Assembly: GCA_050946375.1 (NCBI GenBank)
Contig: JBMNUT010000003.1
Location: 124,001 to 188,000 of the forward strand
Length of the DNA: 64,000 bases
Direction: 5' to 3'
From: UBA1794 sp050946375
Lineage (GTDB): Bacteria; Bacteroidota; Bacteroidia; Bacteroidales; Bacteroidaceae
How positions within the stretch are numbered: the first letter of the stretch is position 1; every line of letters starts with the position of its first letter. A program made the translations under genes and the position numbers. The notes beneath the pieces are model-generated. The model was not told the DNA's origin and did no database searches. It was given only the letters and a program-made list of their open reading frames with translations. Positions 44,098 to 52,763 of the stretch are shown here, piece by piece.

Positions 44098-44790
44098 TCA
44101 CGTAACCACCTCATAGGACGGAAAGTTTATCATGACGAAATTTATGGTAATGTCGTATATAATCACCTTCTGATAAATGCGGTCTAACTCGTCTTGTTCA
44201 AGATATCCTCGTTTCACATACTCGAATTTCAACTTGTACGCCCCGAAAGGATTGAAGTTTATCAAGCCCAGATTGCGTGCGAACAGTACAACGGTTCTGA
44301 AACGCTGTACAAACTTCATGGCAGTGTTATGGGTGTATGGATAGTTCTCATGAATAAATAGGTAAAAGCCTTCGATGAACAGCACATTTATATCCCGAAA
44401 GTACATGGTAGTTCGTGCGAATATATTCGGCAAGGCGTTTTTTTGTGAGTTCGTACCGGGTGTACGTCCGGTGTGTGGCGGTCTTTCCTGCTTTCAGCGC
44501 ATACTGCTTGTTATGCTGTACGAACACTTGCAGGAGTTTTTTTAACCTTTTCCTCTTTGCTTAAAAGGTGTTGCGTATCTTTTCAGCGGTAACATAGCCA
44601 TCCCTTTCCAATAGGTCTGATAATGCTTGTATAGGGTGGCTTTGATGTCGTGTTGTACCGATTTATCCGCAGGGCATGATTACCTCTTGCTATCCACATG
44701 GATGAAGCCTTCAGATGTTTAATGGACTGAAGAATATCTTGAAACGCAGTTTTTTGCAAACTTTTCTTTAGCTAAAGGAAACCTGGTGCA
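44098..44790 (-). pseudogene. Second degraded tyrosine recombinase, frameshifted and truncated
   Basis: On the minus strand the last part (44433-44098) reads RDINVLFIEGFYLFIHENYPYTHNTAMKFVQRFRTVVLFARNLGLINFNPFGAYKLKFEYVKRGYLEQDELDRIYQK, the core-binding domain of a Bacteroides integrase. Upstream, in other frames, come KLLQVFVQHNKQYALKAGKTATHRTYTRYELTKKRLAEYIRTNYH and VQHDIKATLYKHYQT / SDLLERDGYVTAEKIRNTF, the expected preceding segments. At least two or three frameshifts separate these. The catalytic domain is missing here too: the frame ends shortly after IYQK. It is therefore a dead gene, unrelated in orientation to the first integrase. Confidence 0.75.
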
Positions 44791-44898
44791 AATTATTGTA
44801 TTGTTTGCGAAAAAAATCTGCTTTTATTTTATAGTCCGTGTCAGTTTGCCTTACAGAAAATAATTTGTCGGATATTTTCATATTTTGACTTTTCCTAT

Positions 44899-44906
44899 TA
44901 TATTTG
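44899..44906 (+). promoter_or_regulatory. Predicted promoter of the STAND ATPase gene
   Basis: TATATTTG matches the Bacteroidales -7 box about 80 bases before the start codon. No TTTG is at the standard -33 distance. Confidence 0.55.
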
Positions 44907-44985
44907 CCTTGTGTCTGTCAAATGGCTGATATATTGTCAAAACGATTGTTGCTTAATTTACCTTATTAAATAAAATATAGATACA

Positions 44986-47900
44986 ATGGGACTGAAAATC
45001 GTTATTTCTTCATCGCGTTCGGCCAAGGAGAAACAGATCGTGATAGACGAGCTGAAACTGAGAGATAATGCATTGGCTACATTGGGCAATGTAGCGAAAA
45101 GAATAGATTACATATATGACTGCGATACGGAATCTACCGTATTTGGAACACTGCCCAAGCAAGACGAAATAAACAAGTATATCATACCTGGATGTGACTG
45201 GTTTATTCTACTTGCACCGCTAAGGCACGTGGGCGATAAAACTGCCGGCGAGGCTTTGGCGGCCTATGATGCTGTGATGAAAGAGAAAGGACTTGTTTTT
45301 AGTCTGTTTTATTGTAAGAATCCTTTCAATGTGCCGGACGATGAGTATGAAAAAGAGCTGGTGAAGAATGACTGTGTGAAAAGGCCTTCTGATGTTAGCT
45401 TGGACAAACTATTGCAGACGATACAGGATGTATATAAGCAGGATTCGAAGCATTACATGAAAGATTATCAGTACACCGAAGATTGTTCATCGCTGGCATA
45501 TAGAATCAGTGAAGAGTTTGACATACTGGTACAAGAAAACCGCTTCTTGGCTTTTCGTGTCGATGGACTGGCCATTATGGGGCGCGATGTGGATGCCAAG
45601 CAACTGTATTATGACAAAAACCGTGCGTTGGAATTCAATGGTTTTTATGAGAAACTGTATTATCCGCGCCAAGGGGTAGACGAGCAACTGGGAAGGATGA
45701 TAAATGGCGGATGTCGTATCATTGCCGTTACAGGAATGCCGGGGGCGGGCAAGACGCGGTTGGTGTTCGAGTATGTGCGTCGTAATCTTGCTCATGAAAG
45801 AGTAGTGCTGATGGACCGTAACAATGTGCGCGATGTCGTAGAACGCCTTAAATTGGAGGTAAAAGTGAAAGCACGGAGGTTAGGAATATCGGAAAGGGAG
45901 TACGTGCAAGAAAAACGGTTGTATTTCGTGGCTGACCAGGTGCGCGATTTGTTTGAATCGGCGGCAATAAGCGCCGAATGCATAGAGGCTTTTTATAAAA
46001 GCATGCTAGCACATCGGAACTACGTTTTCATCTGTACCATGATAAGCAACGCATATAACAGTTTTGTAATGGCCTATCCGGCAGTAAAAAATCTGCTTGG
46101 CAGCAATGCAAATTTATGTGGTAAACTCGAAATACAGCCTATAGGCAAAAGTCAGGACGATGCCAACTTTGTGAATTGGCTGAGGTTGCATTACGAAAAG
46201 ACAAATGGTGGTAAGACCGTGGCTGATTACATCCCCAGGTTGAACAATTATGTGGAACATATCATAAGGCAACTCACCGGAGTCAAAGACGAAACATTGG
46301 GTTCGTATATAAAGTGTTTCCTCAAGGCATGCCAGCTGATAAGCGTATTCCGGTACTCGTCGCCTCTGTGCTTGGTGGTAATGCTCATGCGCCAGCGTTA
46401 TAAGGAAGTCATGCAAGAAGACTTTGCTGATAATGTAACGAAGTGCATAGATTACCTGGGGCGGAATAATGCGGTGTGGATGAGCCGGGGAATCAATGGG
46501 AAAATGTTTGACTATGATAACGAGCAGACATATGACGGCGAAAGCATGAAAACCATTGTGCCACCCGACATTACTTTCTCGGTGAACGAATTGGTGTGGA
46601 AGGCTTTGCTGGAGCGCGATGCGGCACTCAAGGTAGAGGAACAGTTGTTTTACAGATGGAACGACCCCGACGAAACGGTTAATGCTATATCTTGGTTTTT
46701 CGCTACTTTTCCCACTGCTAAAACTTTAAGTCGGGTGGTGGCTCGTATACCGAAAACCGACAACTACATGGCTTGTATGCAGAGGTGCGTGGAGGTGATA
46801 AAGCAAAAGATTCCACAGTTCAAGGAAACGGAAAAAGAAGAAATAACCTTCGTGTACAACCTTCTTATTGGGCGTGCGGCAAATCGTAGAAATGTACGCC
46901 GCCTGGTAGAGGAAATGTATAGTCTGGGTTTGCAACCCAATGAATCGACTATAGGAGAGATGATACGTTTCTCGCAGTCGGGGAGGGAAACCTACGCACA
47001 GGAGGATATAGAAATATTCCAGAAAAAGAACAATATAGCAGACAACGTCTATTCGGTATCGCGCAAGTTGGAATACTTTATCGGCAATTTTACCGAAGCA
47101 ATGGCGTATCTCAGACAAGACAATGTAGAGCAGGTCTTTGCACGTGTTAGGACGGTGGGTAGTCTCTTTACCATTGACTATTTGTCGCTGAAGCGCATAT
47201 ATGGAATATTGGCAACGCTGTGTACTACAACTGACGACATAAATGCGCTGGTGCAATATGCCAACGCCCGGTATGAGGCTGCATTACAGCTGATTGAAGC
47301 CGAAAATAACTGCGACGATATAATAGACGTTATCGATTTGCATGTCAGGTGTATGTACGAAGTAGACGACGAGTTGCTGGACAATATCTACGACATAGCT
47401 ACGGCAAAGGCCATGCTGAAAGAATATGTGGACAGGCTTTTCCTGCTGAACTATTCCGTTGTATACAGCTTGATAGAGAAAGTGTTCCATAATAAACCCC
47501 TGCAAGAACTGCTGCAAACCTACCTTGAAGAGGGGAAAGGCGTATGGGCGGGTATAAAAGCTAACAACCGTGAAATAGTATATGTGGGATTGATACGGGT
47601 GTCGGAAGACTTTGATACATCCTATACTTATTACAACGCATGGAAAGAAAAGGCCGGACACCACAATCCTCAGATGTTTGCCATGTGTTTGGAAAATTGC
47701 CATCGTCACGAATACAAAGCAGCGGTACAAGCTTTCCGCAAACTTGAGGAAGAAATTGGTGGTGCAGATAAAGTGAGCCTCATTCTTTATAATCAGATGT
47801 TGAAGATTTCGCCTTCACTGGACGATGCAATGGTGTTTATGAAAAGTCTGAAGTCGGTAGACGATTATACGCTGAGTAACCTGCTGGGTATAATAGACAA

Positions 47901-49377
47901 CATAAAGGATGAAAACCCAAAACGCTTTGCCTTTGCATACGAACTGATTAACATGCCTTTGTTTGCCGGATTGCGTTGCAATATACATGCCATGGCCCTG
48001 ATGTATAAACTGGCCGAAAGCCGTAAACACGAGCGATACCTCTATCATTTGATAGACCGGGATCTGCAGGAAAATGAAGCCATCGGGCTGAAAAAACTGA
48101 TAGCTGCCTCTAAACAGATAAACAGCATACTGATACGCAAACGTTATCGCTCATTGGACGTAGCTTTCAGACTGTTGGAGATATACAAAAAAAGGTACAT
48201 GGTTACAGCGGCCAATGGCGAAAAAATGGCGCCAGATTGCTATTCGGCGCTTTGCGGGAAGATAACATCGTGTATGGATTCTGTCGTGAAAAACGAGGCA
48301 TTCAAACGCTGGGATGCGTTGATAGAAGCTGATAAGGATATGCTGGAAATCGACGAATTTTTCTATTCTACCTTGTACAGATACCGCAAGCTAAATGCAC
48401 TGATAAATGATAAAGGTGAGGTAAGCGCTGAATTCCGCCGTGACATTGAGAGCGTCAAGGTAACCAAGTCACGTATCTTTGAAAAAATTATGTCAACCAT
48501 GTATTCCGAAGGTTTCGGATTTGAGAGTATATGGAACATGTATGTTTATTATCGCGATACTTTTGTGACGAGGAAGATGGAAAAAGGGTTGTATCCGTAC
48601 ATTACCATGTATAAGATACTGCGTAAGGCCGCTGCCGGAAACACGGAATGGCAGAAGCTGGTAGACAAAGAGCAAGCCAGTTTCGGATTCGACAGATTGT
48701 ATGCGCGTTCTGATAACTCGATATTCATATACAAGAAGTTGGAAAATGTTAAGAATTACCACACTGTCTTGCAAATACTGAAAGATGAGATAAATAGCGG
48801 GTATTTACTGCCTTGCGTATTGAATGCTAGCATGGACAAAATATATTGTATGCGGGGCGTATATGCGAGACAGCATGAGGTTTGCTATGCCGCAGTACAA
48901 GATTTTTTGCGTGACAATCCGGTCGTTTTCGATTCGTTTACAATGCTCACCTACCTGTCCCTACTAAAGCTGGCACCTACCTTTGAAGAAAAGCTGAAGT
49001 GGCTTTTCAAGCAAGGCGAGGAGCCTGCGTGCGAAGTCTTTTTAGGCACCGTTGCTACCGATTTCATAATTGGTCGCTACAATATAGATATTACGCGGCG
49101 TTACTTCGATTTGTGGCTGAACATATACAAAGACCTTGGACTGACAAATGAGAAGAACTTTCAAACCATGGGTAGGTATCTGCGCATAGAGATAGAATAT
49201 GCACACGAAGGCTATCTGGAGCGAGCACGTAATGTGTTGCGTCTGTTTGCTAAACATAAATATCCAGTGTCGGTACATACCTTTAAGAAGCGTTCATGGA
49301 CAGAGCTTTCGGAAAAACTGCTGGTAGCTTTTCCCGACTGTGCAGCCATTGTAGACAAAATAGTAATAAGTAAATGA
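44986..49377 (+). CDS. Very large STAND-like P-loop ATPase with N-terminal TIR/DUF4062-like and C-terminal PPR/TPR-like repeats
   Basis: A 1463-residue cytoplasmic protein with no close family that I recognise. Residues 1-115 (MGLKIVISSSRSAKEKQIVI, CDWFILLAPLRHVGDKTAGEALAAY, LVFSLFYCKNPF) look like a TIR/DUF4062-type effector domain. A Walker A motif, GMPGAGKT, is at residues 250-257 after VDEQLGRMINGGCRIIAVT, the layout of STAND ATPases; no classical Walker B with two Asp was found. From about residue 560 to the end the protein is all helical repeats. At 622-660, FVYNLLIGRAANRRNVRRLV followed by EEMYSLGLQPNESTIGEMI fits the 35-residue PPR pattern unusually well; ILYNQMLKISPSLDDAMVFM is similar. 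N-terminal effector, ATPase and repeat sensor are the architecture of antiphage Avs/NLR-like proteins, so defence is a fair hypothesis, no more. Own promoter and terminator; next to dead integrases. Confidence 0.75.
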   Translation: MGLKIVISSSRSAKEKQIVIDELKLRDNALATLGNVAKRIDYIYDCDTESTVFGTLPKQDEINKYIIPGCDWFILLAPLRHVGDKTAGEALAAYDAVMKEKGLVFSLFYCKNPFNVPDDEYEKELVKNDCVKRPSDVSLDKLLQTIQDVYKQDSKHYMKDYQYTEDCSSLAYRISEEFDILVQENRFLAFRVDGLAIMGRDVDAKQLYYDKNRALEFNGFYEKLYYPRQGVDEQLGRMINGGCRIIAVTGMPGAGKTRLVFEYVRRNLAHERVVLMDRNNVRDVVERLKLEVKVKARRLGISEREYVQEKRLYFVADQVRDLFESAAISAECIEAFYKSMLAHRNYVFICTMISNAYNSFVMAYPAVKNLLGSNANLCGKLEIQPIGKSQDDANFVNWLRLHYEKTNGGKTVADYIPRLNNYVEHIIRQLTGVKDETLGSYIKCFLKACQLISVFRYSSPLCLVVMLMRQRYKEVMQEDFADNVTKCIDYLGRNNAVWMSRGINGKMFDYDNEQTYDGESMKTIVPPDITFSVNELVWKALLERDAALKVEEQLFYRWNDPDETVNAISWFFATFPTAKTLSRVVARIPKTDNYMACMQRCVEVIKQKIPQFKETEKEEITFVYNLLIGRAANRRNVRRLVEEMYSLGLQPNESTIGEMIRFSQSGRETYAQEDIEIFQKKNNIADNVYSVSRKLEYFIGNFTEAMAYLRQDNVEQVFARVRTVGSLFTIDYLSLKRIYGILATLCTTTDDINALVQYANARYEAALQLIEAENNCDDIIDVIDLHVRCMYEVDDELLDNIYDIATAKAMLKEYVDRLFLLNYSVVYSLIEKVFHNKPLQELLQTYLEEGKGVWAGIKANNREIVYVGLIRVSEDFDTSYTYYNAWKEKAGHHNPQMFAMCLENCHRHEYKAAVQAFRKLEEEIGGADKVSLILYNQMLKISPSLDDAMVFMKSLKSVDDYTLSNLLGIIDNIKDENPKRFAFAYELINMPLFAGLRCNIHAMALMYKLAESRKHERYLYHLIDRDLQENEAIGLKKLIAASKQINSILIRKRYRSLDVAFRLLEIYKKRYMVTAANGEKMAPDCYSALCGKITSCMDSVVKNEAFKRWDALIEADKDMLEIDEFFYSTLYRYRKLNALINDKGEVSAEFRRDIESVKVTKSRIFEKIMSTMYSEGFGFESIWNMYVYYRDTFVTRKMEKGLYPYITMYKILRKAAAGNTEWQKLVDKEQASFGFDRLYARSDNSIFIYKKLENVKNYHTVLQILKDEINSGYLLPCVLNASMDKIYCMRGVYARQHEVCYAAVQDFLRDNPVVFDSFTMLTYLSLLKLAPTFEEKLKWLFKQGEEPACEVFLGTVATDFIIGRYNIDITRRYFDLWLNIYKDLGLTNEKNFQTMGRYLRIEIEYAHEGYLERARNVLRLFAKHKYPVSVHTFKKRSWTELSEKLLVAFPDCAAIVDKIVISK

Positions 49378-49467
49378 GATGTGTTTGTGGAGAAGAAAGT
49401 AGGGAGTTGAATCTGTTCTATATAGAGCGTCTGTTTGAATAGCAATAAAGAAGGCGAGCAAGAAGAG

Positions 49468-49497
49468 CCGGTATTCATCACGTATACCGGTTTTTTT
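49468..49497 (+). terminator. Terminator after the STAND ATPase gene
   Basis: CCGGTAT (49468-49474) pairs with ATACCGG (49484-49490), followed by seven T residues. Confidence 0.85.
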
Positions 49498-49817
49498 AGC
49501 TTTATAACGTGAATTCGAATTATCAGCGATAAGAATAATTGGAAGATGGCTTTTTCCTGAAATATAAGGCAGATGATGTAAGAGACAGGCATAACGACAT
49601 ATGATAAATCAGAGTGTGCCTAAATAGATGGTCCTATGCCATGAATGAGTGGGACACATCCTTTCTGCCGCTAAACATACAGTTTAGTATAGAGCCTTCA
49701 TAATGTGAGAAGCCTTTTATCTCAAAGAATGGTATTAGTATGATAAGCTGCAATATCTGTAGATTGCTCAATTGGCAGTTGCTTCTTTTATTGCCACCCA
49801 GACTGCGTTGTGTCAGC
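49498..49817. other. Gap with no supported gene
   Basis: AT-rich sequence without a convincing reading frame, promoter or repeat. The open frame of the following WG-repeat gene extends back to 49740, but its first 26 codons (Leu/Arg/Cys-rich) are unlike a protein N-terminus and are left out. Confidence 0.5.
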
Positions 49818-50318
49818 ATGGGCTATGTGGCTATTAAACATTATAGGCATACGCATAATGTTGCCGTTTCCATTCTTGTGTTTTTTGTGTGCTCATTTAT
49901 TCTTCCGAGCATATCCATCGGTTATAATCGATACAATGGAATTGAGACAAAACGTTGGTTTAATTTTAGGAGTTACTATTATTCATCACGTGGACTGTTG
50001 TATGTGCATGATGATGGGGCTATGGGATTACGGGACCGTTTCGGCTTGATTATGCCGTGCAAACATGAATGGGTTGTGCCCATGGGAAACAAGATGAAAC
50101 CTTTTGTCAAGTTTCAGGATGACATGGGATTGGGTATATATGACTTGGAACGTCAAGAGGTAATAGTACAGCCTGAATACAGAGACATTTTTGAATATGA
50201 TCATAATGTATGGCGGCTGATTCCTGAAGAAGAGGGAAATGACCAATTTTTCATCGGTCCGAAGTTCTATTATCGGTTTGATGCAAATTGTTTAAGGGTT
50301 TCTGGTAATCCGATGTAA
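49818..50318 (+). CDS. Membrane-anchored WG-repeat protein
   Basis: A 166-residue protein from the ATG at 49818. A membrane segment at about residues 14-33 (VAVSILVFFVCSFILPSISI) is followed by an extracytoplasmic part with WG-like beta repeats: GAMGLRDRFGLIMPCKHEWVVP, DDMGLGIYDLERQEVIVQPEYRDIFEYDHNVWRLI. WG repeats are short beta-hairpin units often seen in Bacteroidetes surface proteins and in toxin or effector loci. A second WG-repeat protein lies at 52764-53960. No function can be given. Confidence 0.6.
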   Translation: MGYVAIKHYRHTHNVAVSILVFFVCSFILPSISIGYNRYNGIETKRWFNFRSYYYSSRGLLYVHDDGAMGLRDRFGLIMPCKHEWVVPMGNKMKPFVKFQDDMGLGIYDLERQEVIVQPEYRDIFEYDHNVWRLIPEEEGNDQFFIGPKFYYRFDANCLRVSGNPM

Positions 50319-50366
50319 TATGAGCCTTCTGTCAATCCTGAGATATGACCGTGATGTTTTAGATAA

Positions 50367-50432
50367 TTTGTGCAAGCTGCTTTACAAAATGGTGAAAACC
50401 TTTTTTTGAAAAGCGGCAGTATTTTTCGATTA
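50367..50432. repeat. 22-base-period repeat array inside the accessory region
   Basis: Three consecutive 22-base units start at 50367 (TTTGTGCAAGCTGCTTTACA), 50389 (ATGGTGAAAACCTTTTTTTG) and 50411 (AGCGGCAGTATTTTTCGATT). They are more degenerate than the backbone arrays, but period and core agree. It shows the family is not confined to the conserved backbone. Confidence 0.6.
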
Positions 50433-50842
50433 CTATTGGAATTGGAGGTTGGTGAAGTATAACTGATAGGATTGGCAGTCTGAATATACTTAATTCATTA
50501 TGTTATGACATGGGCATGAGAAAGAATACCTTATTGAAAACAGTACAGCCTAAAGATAAGGCCACTGCCATGTTCCTCGTTCGATATCATTGTCGCGTTT
50601 AACGAATATCATCGTGATGTCGTTATGTGAGTATTGGATTTGATAGAGAACGAGAGTGGTTTGTTATTAAAATTTAAAAGCTAACTTTATGGGATAGTAT
50701 TATATCCTTTTGGTAATGTGTCTGTTGTCATATTGCCAAAGGGATATTTTTTTGAAAACAAAGACAGGTTGATGATAGAAATGGTTACAAAAAACATTCT
50801 TTTATCATAAACATTAAAACAAAGAATGTGGAGGCTAAAAAT
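50433..50842. other. Gap ending in an orphan terminator
   Basis: The gap holds one short frame (50516, MRKNTLLKTVQPKDKATAMF, 28 codons) that may be a gene remnant. It ends in a strong terminator at 50702-50753 although no gene is recognised upstream. A small transcript here is possible. Confidence 0.35.
50702..50753 (+). terminator. Orphan terminator hairpin
   Basis: ATATCCTTTTGGTAAT (50702-50717) pairs with ATTGCCAAAGGGATAT (50732-50747), with one mismatch-tolerant T-G/A region, followed by TTTTTT. Its stem is as good as that of the gene terminators. Confidence 0.75.
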
Positions 50843-51025
50843 ATGAATGCATCAGAAGTCGGGAAAGGATTTCAGTTTGCTTTGTTCAAACTTCCGGTAG
50901 AGAAAGGAATTGATATGTATAAATTGGTTGTGTTTACGGAAAGATATAATTGCGGTGAGATCTGTTATACCCTGAAGGCAGAGGAAATTCGAGAGATATT
51001 CAACCTCACTGAAGTGACAATATGA
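50843..51025 (+). CDS. Small hypothetical protein
   Basis: A 60-residue protein from the ATG at 50843 (MNASEVGKGFQFALFKLPVE, then GIDMYKLVVFTERYNCGEICYTLKAEEIREIFNLTEVTI). No signal peptide, membrane segment or recognised motif. The alternation of hydrophobic residues suggests a small beta-alpha domain. A GTG five codons upstream is possible. It lies just after the orphan terminator and 135 bases before the VWA gene, in the same direction, so it may be the first gene of that cluster. Confidence 0.5.
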   Translation: MNASEVGKGFQFALFKLPVEKGIDMYKLVVFTERYNCGEICYTLKAEEIREIFNLTEVTI

Positions 51026-51160
51026 CAAGCTCCAATACAGACTGGGGCAATTAAATTGGTCGGTAAGAATCAACTTCATGGTAAAATATGTAAAGGCATA
51101 TAAAAAAGTCATGTGGCTAAACAAATCGATATACAGAACGTTAAAAATGTTTTATCAATT

Positions 51161-51889
51161 ATGGGTAATAGTAATGAAAAGAAAGAATTAAAGAAAACTC
51201 AAGTGTTCAATGTGGTTATCCTCGACCGTAGTGGTTCGATGGAGTGTATCCGTCAAGCTGCCGTTGAGGGCTTCAATGAAACTTTGGCCGGTATCAAAAA
51301 AGCACAAGAGAGATTTGCAGACACACAGGAACATTATGTGTCGTTGGTGACATTCTGTAGTTGTGAGACACGGCTGGTGTTCGACAAAACTCCGGTGCAG
51401 GAAGCCCGACCGCTGACTCTGGAAGACTACGTTCCCTGTTGCACTACGCCGCTTTATGACGCAATGGGTTTTACGCTCACTTCTATGCAAGTTTATATAA
51501 AGAATATAGAAGATGCAGTAGTGGTCGTGACGATTATTACAGACGGCCTGGAGAACGCATCCCGAGAATACAGCGGTAAGGCGATAAAGAACTTGGTAGA
51601 ACGTTTGCGTGGAGAAGGTTGGACATTCACCTATATGGGAGCGAATCAGGATGCGGGCAAGGTGGCGGAAAGCTTGTCTATCCGTAACGCCCGCAACTTT
51701 GCTTACAGTGCGGTCGGCACGGTAAACAGTATGAAAAAGGACAGCAGCACACGGATGAACTTCTTCACACGCCTTTCCCGTTTCAAGGAAACGGAATCCG
51801 CCGACGGAATCGCACCGATGTCTGCAGAGGAACGCCGCAACCAATATACGGCCATGGCTGACGAGGCTTTTGATGAGGAAGAGAAATAA
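51161..51889 (+). CDS. VWA-domain protein
   Basis: A 242-residue soluble protein consisting mainly of one von Willebrand factor A domain. The metal-ion-dependent adhesion site is intact: DRSGS at residues 22-26 (DxSxS), a threonine in CCTTPLYDAMG, and ITDGLENAS. This TerY-like form acts in cytoplasmic protein complexes rather than adhesion. The C-terminal tail is acidic (MSAEERRNQYTAMADEAFDEEEK). The frame is open to a GTG at 51113, which would add 16 residues. It is followed after 10 bases by the Sel1-like lipoprotein gene. Base composition is closer to the backbone than that of its neighbours. Confidence 0.82.
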   Translation: MGNSNEKKELKKTQVFNVVILDRSGSMECIRQAAVEGFNETLAGIKKAQERFADTQEHYVSLVTFCSCETRLVFDKTPVQEARPLTLEDYVPCCTTPLYDAMGFTLTSMQVYIKNIEDAVVVVTIITDGLENASREYSGKAIKNLVERLRGEGWTFTYMGANQDAGKVAESLSIRNARNFAYSAVGTVNSMKKDSSTRMNFFTRLSRFKETESADGIAPMSAEERRNQYTAMADEAFDEEEK

Positions 51890-51899
51890 GGTAGAAGCC

Positions 51900-52748
51900 A
51901 TGTGTAGAATAATACGTACTATTGCCAGTTTGCTTGTTGGGGCATTATGTCTCAGTGGTTGTAAACAATATACTTATGAAGTGACGGCTCGCAATTCTGG
52001 TATGCAAACAGCTTCAGCCAATAACGATGTTAATGTTTTCATCGAACAGGCCCGCCAAGGGAATACGCAAGCCTGTCTTTCGCTTGCAAATTGTTATCGA
52101 GACGGAGATGGAGTGGAAAGTAGTTTCTTCAACATGTTGACGATGTATGGTATATACTGTCGCCGAAGTGGAATCGACTTGGAATCTATCAACTCATATC
52201 CGATTCCTGAAAATCACAGATATCGACTGTTGATGAATTTGATATCTGATAAGCCTGAATTTAAGAGCGATGAAATAAACAAGAATCTGACGAAAATGGA
52301 ACTAACACTTCCAGTAGAAGCAAAAGTTATGCATGAACTAATTCGTTTTAATTCTGATCAAGACACAGTACGCTGCATAGAAGCCATGGAAAAGATAGAT
52401 CAGGAAGGAAGTGAAATTGCGGCAATTATCCGATTATTTCTTCTTGAACAATACAATGATACTGTACTTTATGAGCAATGTCTCAACCGGCTTGTAGATA
52501 GGTTTCCTTTTGTTTATCTCAAGTTGGGAGATTTACATATGCACAGATATCATTACGAAGGGCATGATTTTGTAAATGTACAAAAAGCGGTAAAGGCATA
52601 CCAGAAAGCCGATGAATACGGAATGCTTCCACCGAGGTATGCCATGTGTTTGCTTGAAATATATCGCCATTGGATTCCTAAAGGGAAGCTGCAATGTGAT
52701 GACAGCGAATTACTACGCCTTGAAAAACTGGCAAGAATTGATTATTAG
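51900..52748 (+). CDS. Sel1-like-repeat lipoprotein
   Basis: A 282-residue predicted lipoprotein. The signal peptide MCRIIRTIASLLVGALCLSGC gives Cys21 in a good lipobox (LSGC). Then come helical repeats of the Sel1/TPR type: NVFIEQARQGNTQACLSLANCYRDGDGV, and near the end FPFVYLKLGDLHMHRYHYEGHDFVNVQKAVKAYQKADEYGMLPPRYAMCLLEIY. Such proteins act as scaffolds. The start at 51900 is chosen because it puts the signal peptide at the N-terminus. It lies between the VWA and WG-repeat genes with gaps of 10 and 15 bases, so all three are probably one transcript. Confidence 0.75.
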   Translation: MCRIIRTIASLLVGALCLSGCKQYTYEVTARNSGMQTASANNDVNVFIEQARQGNTQACLSLANCYRDGDGVESSFFNMLTMYGIYCRRSGIDLESINSYPIPENHRYRLLMNLISDKPEFKSDEINKNLTKMELTLPVEAKVMHELIRFNSDQDTVRCIEAMEKIDQEGSEIAAIIRLFLLEQYNDTVLYEQCLNRLVDRFPFVYLKLGDLHMHRYHYEGHDFVNVQKAVKAYQKADEYGMLPPRYAMCLLEIYRHWIPKGKLQCDDSELLRLEKLARIDY

Positions 52749-52763
52749 CAACAAATAAAATAC

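Noticed and set aside
44986..49377. Calling the large ATPase a known Avs or other named defence protein
   Set aside because: The P-loop and layout fit STAND ATPases in general, but neither the N-terminal domain nor the repeat region could be tied to a named family from the sequence alone.
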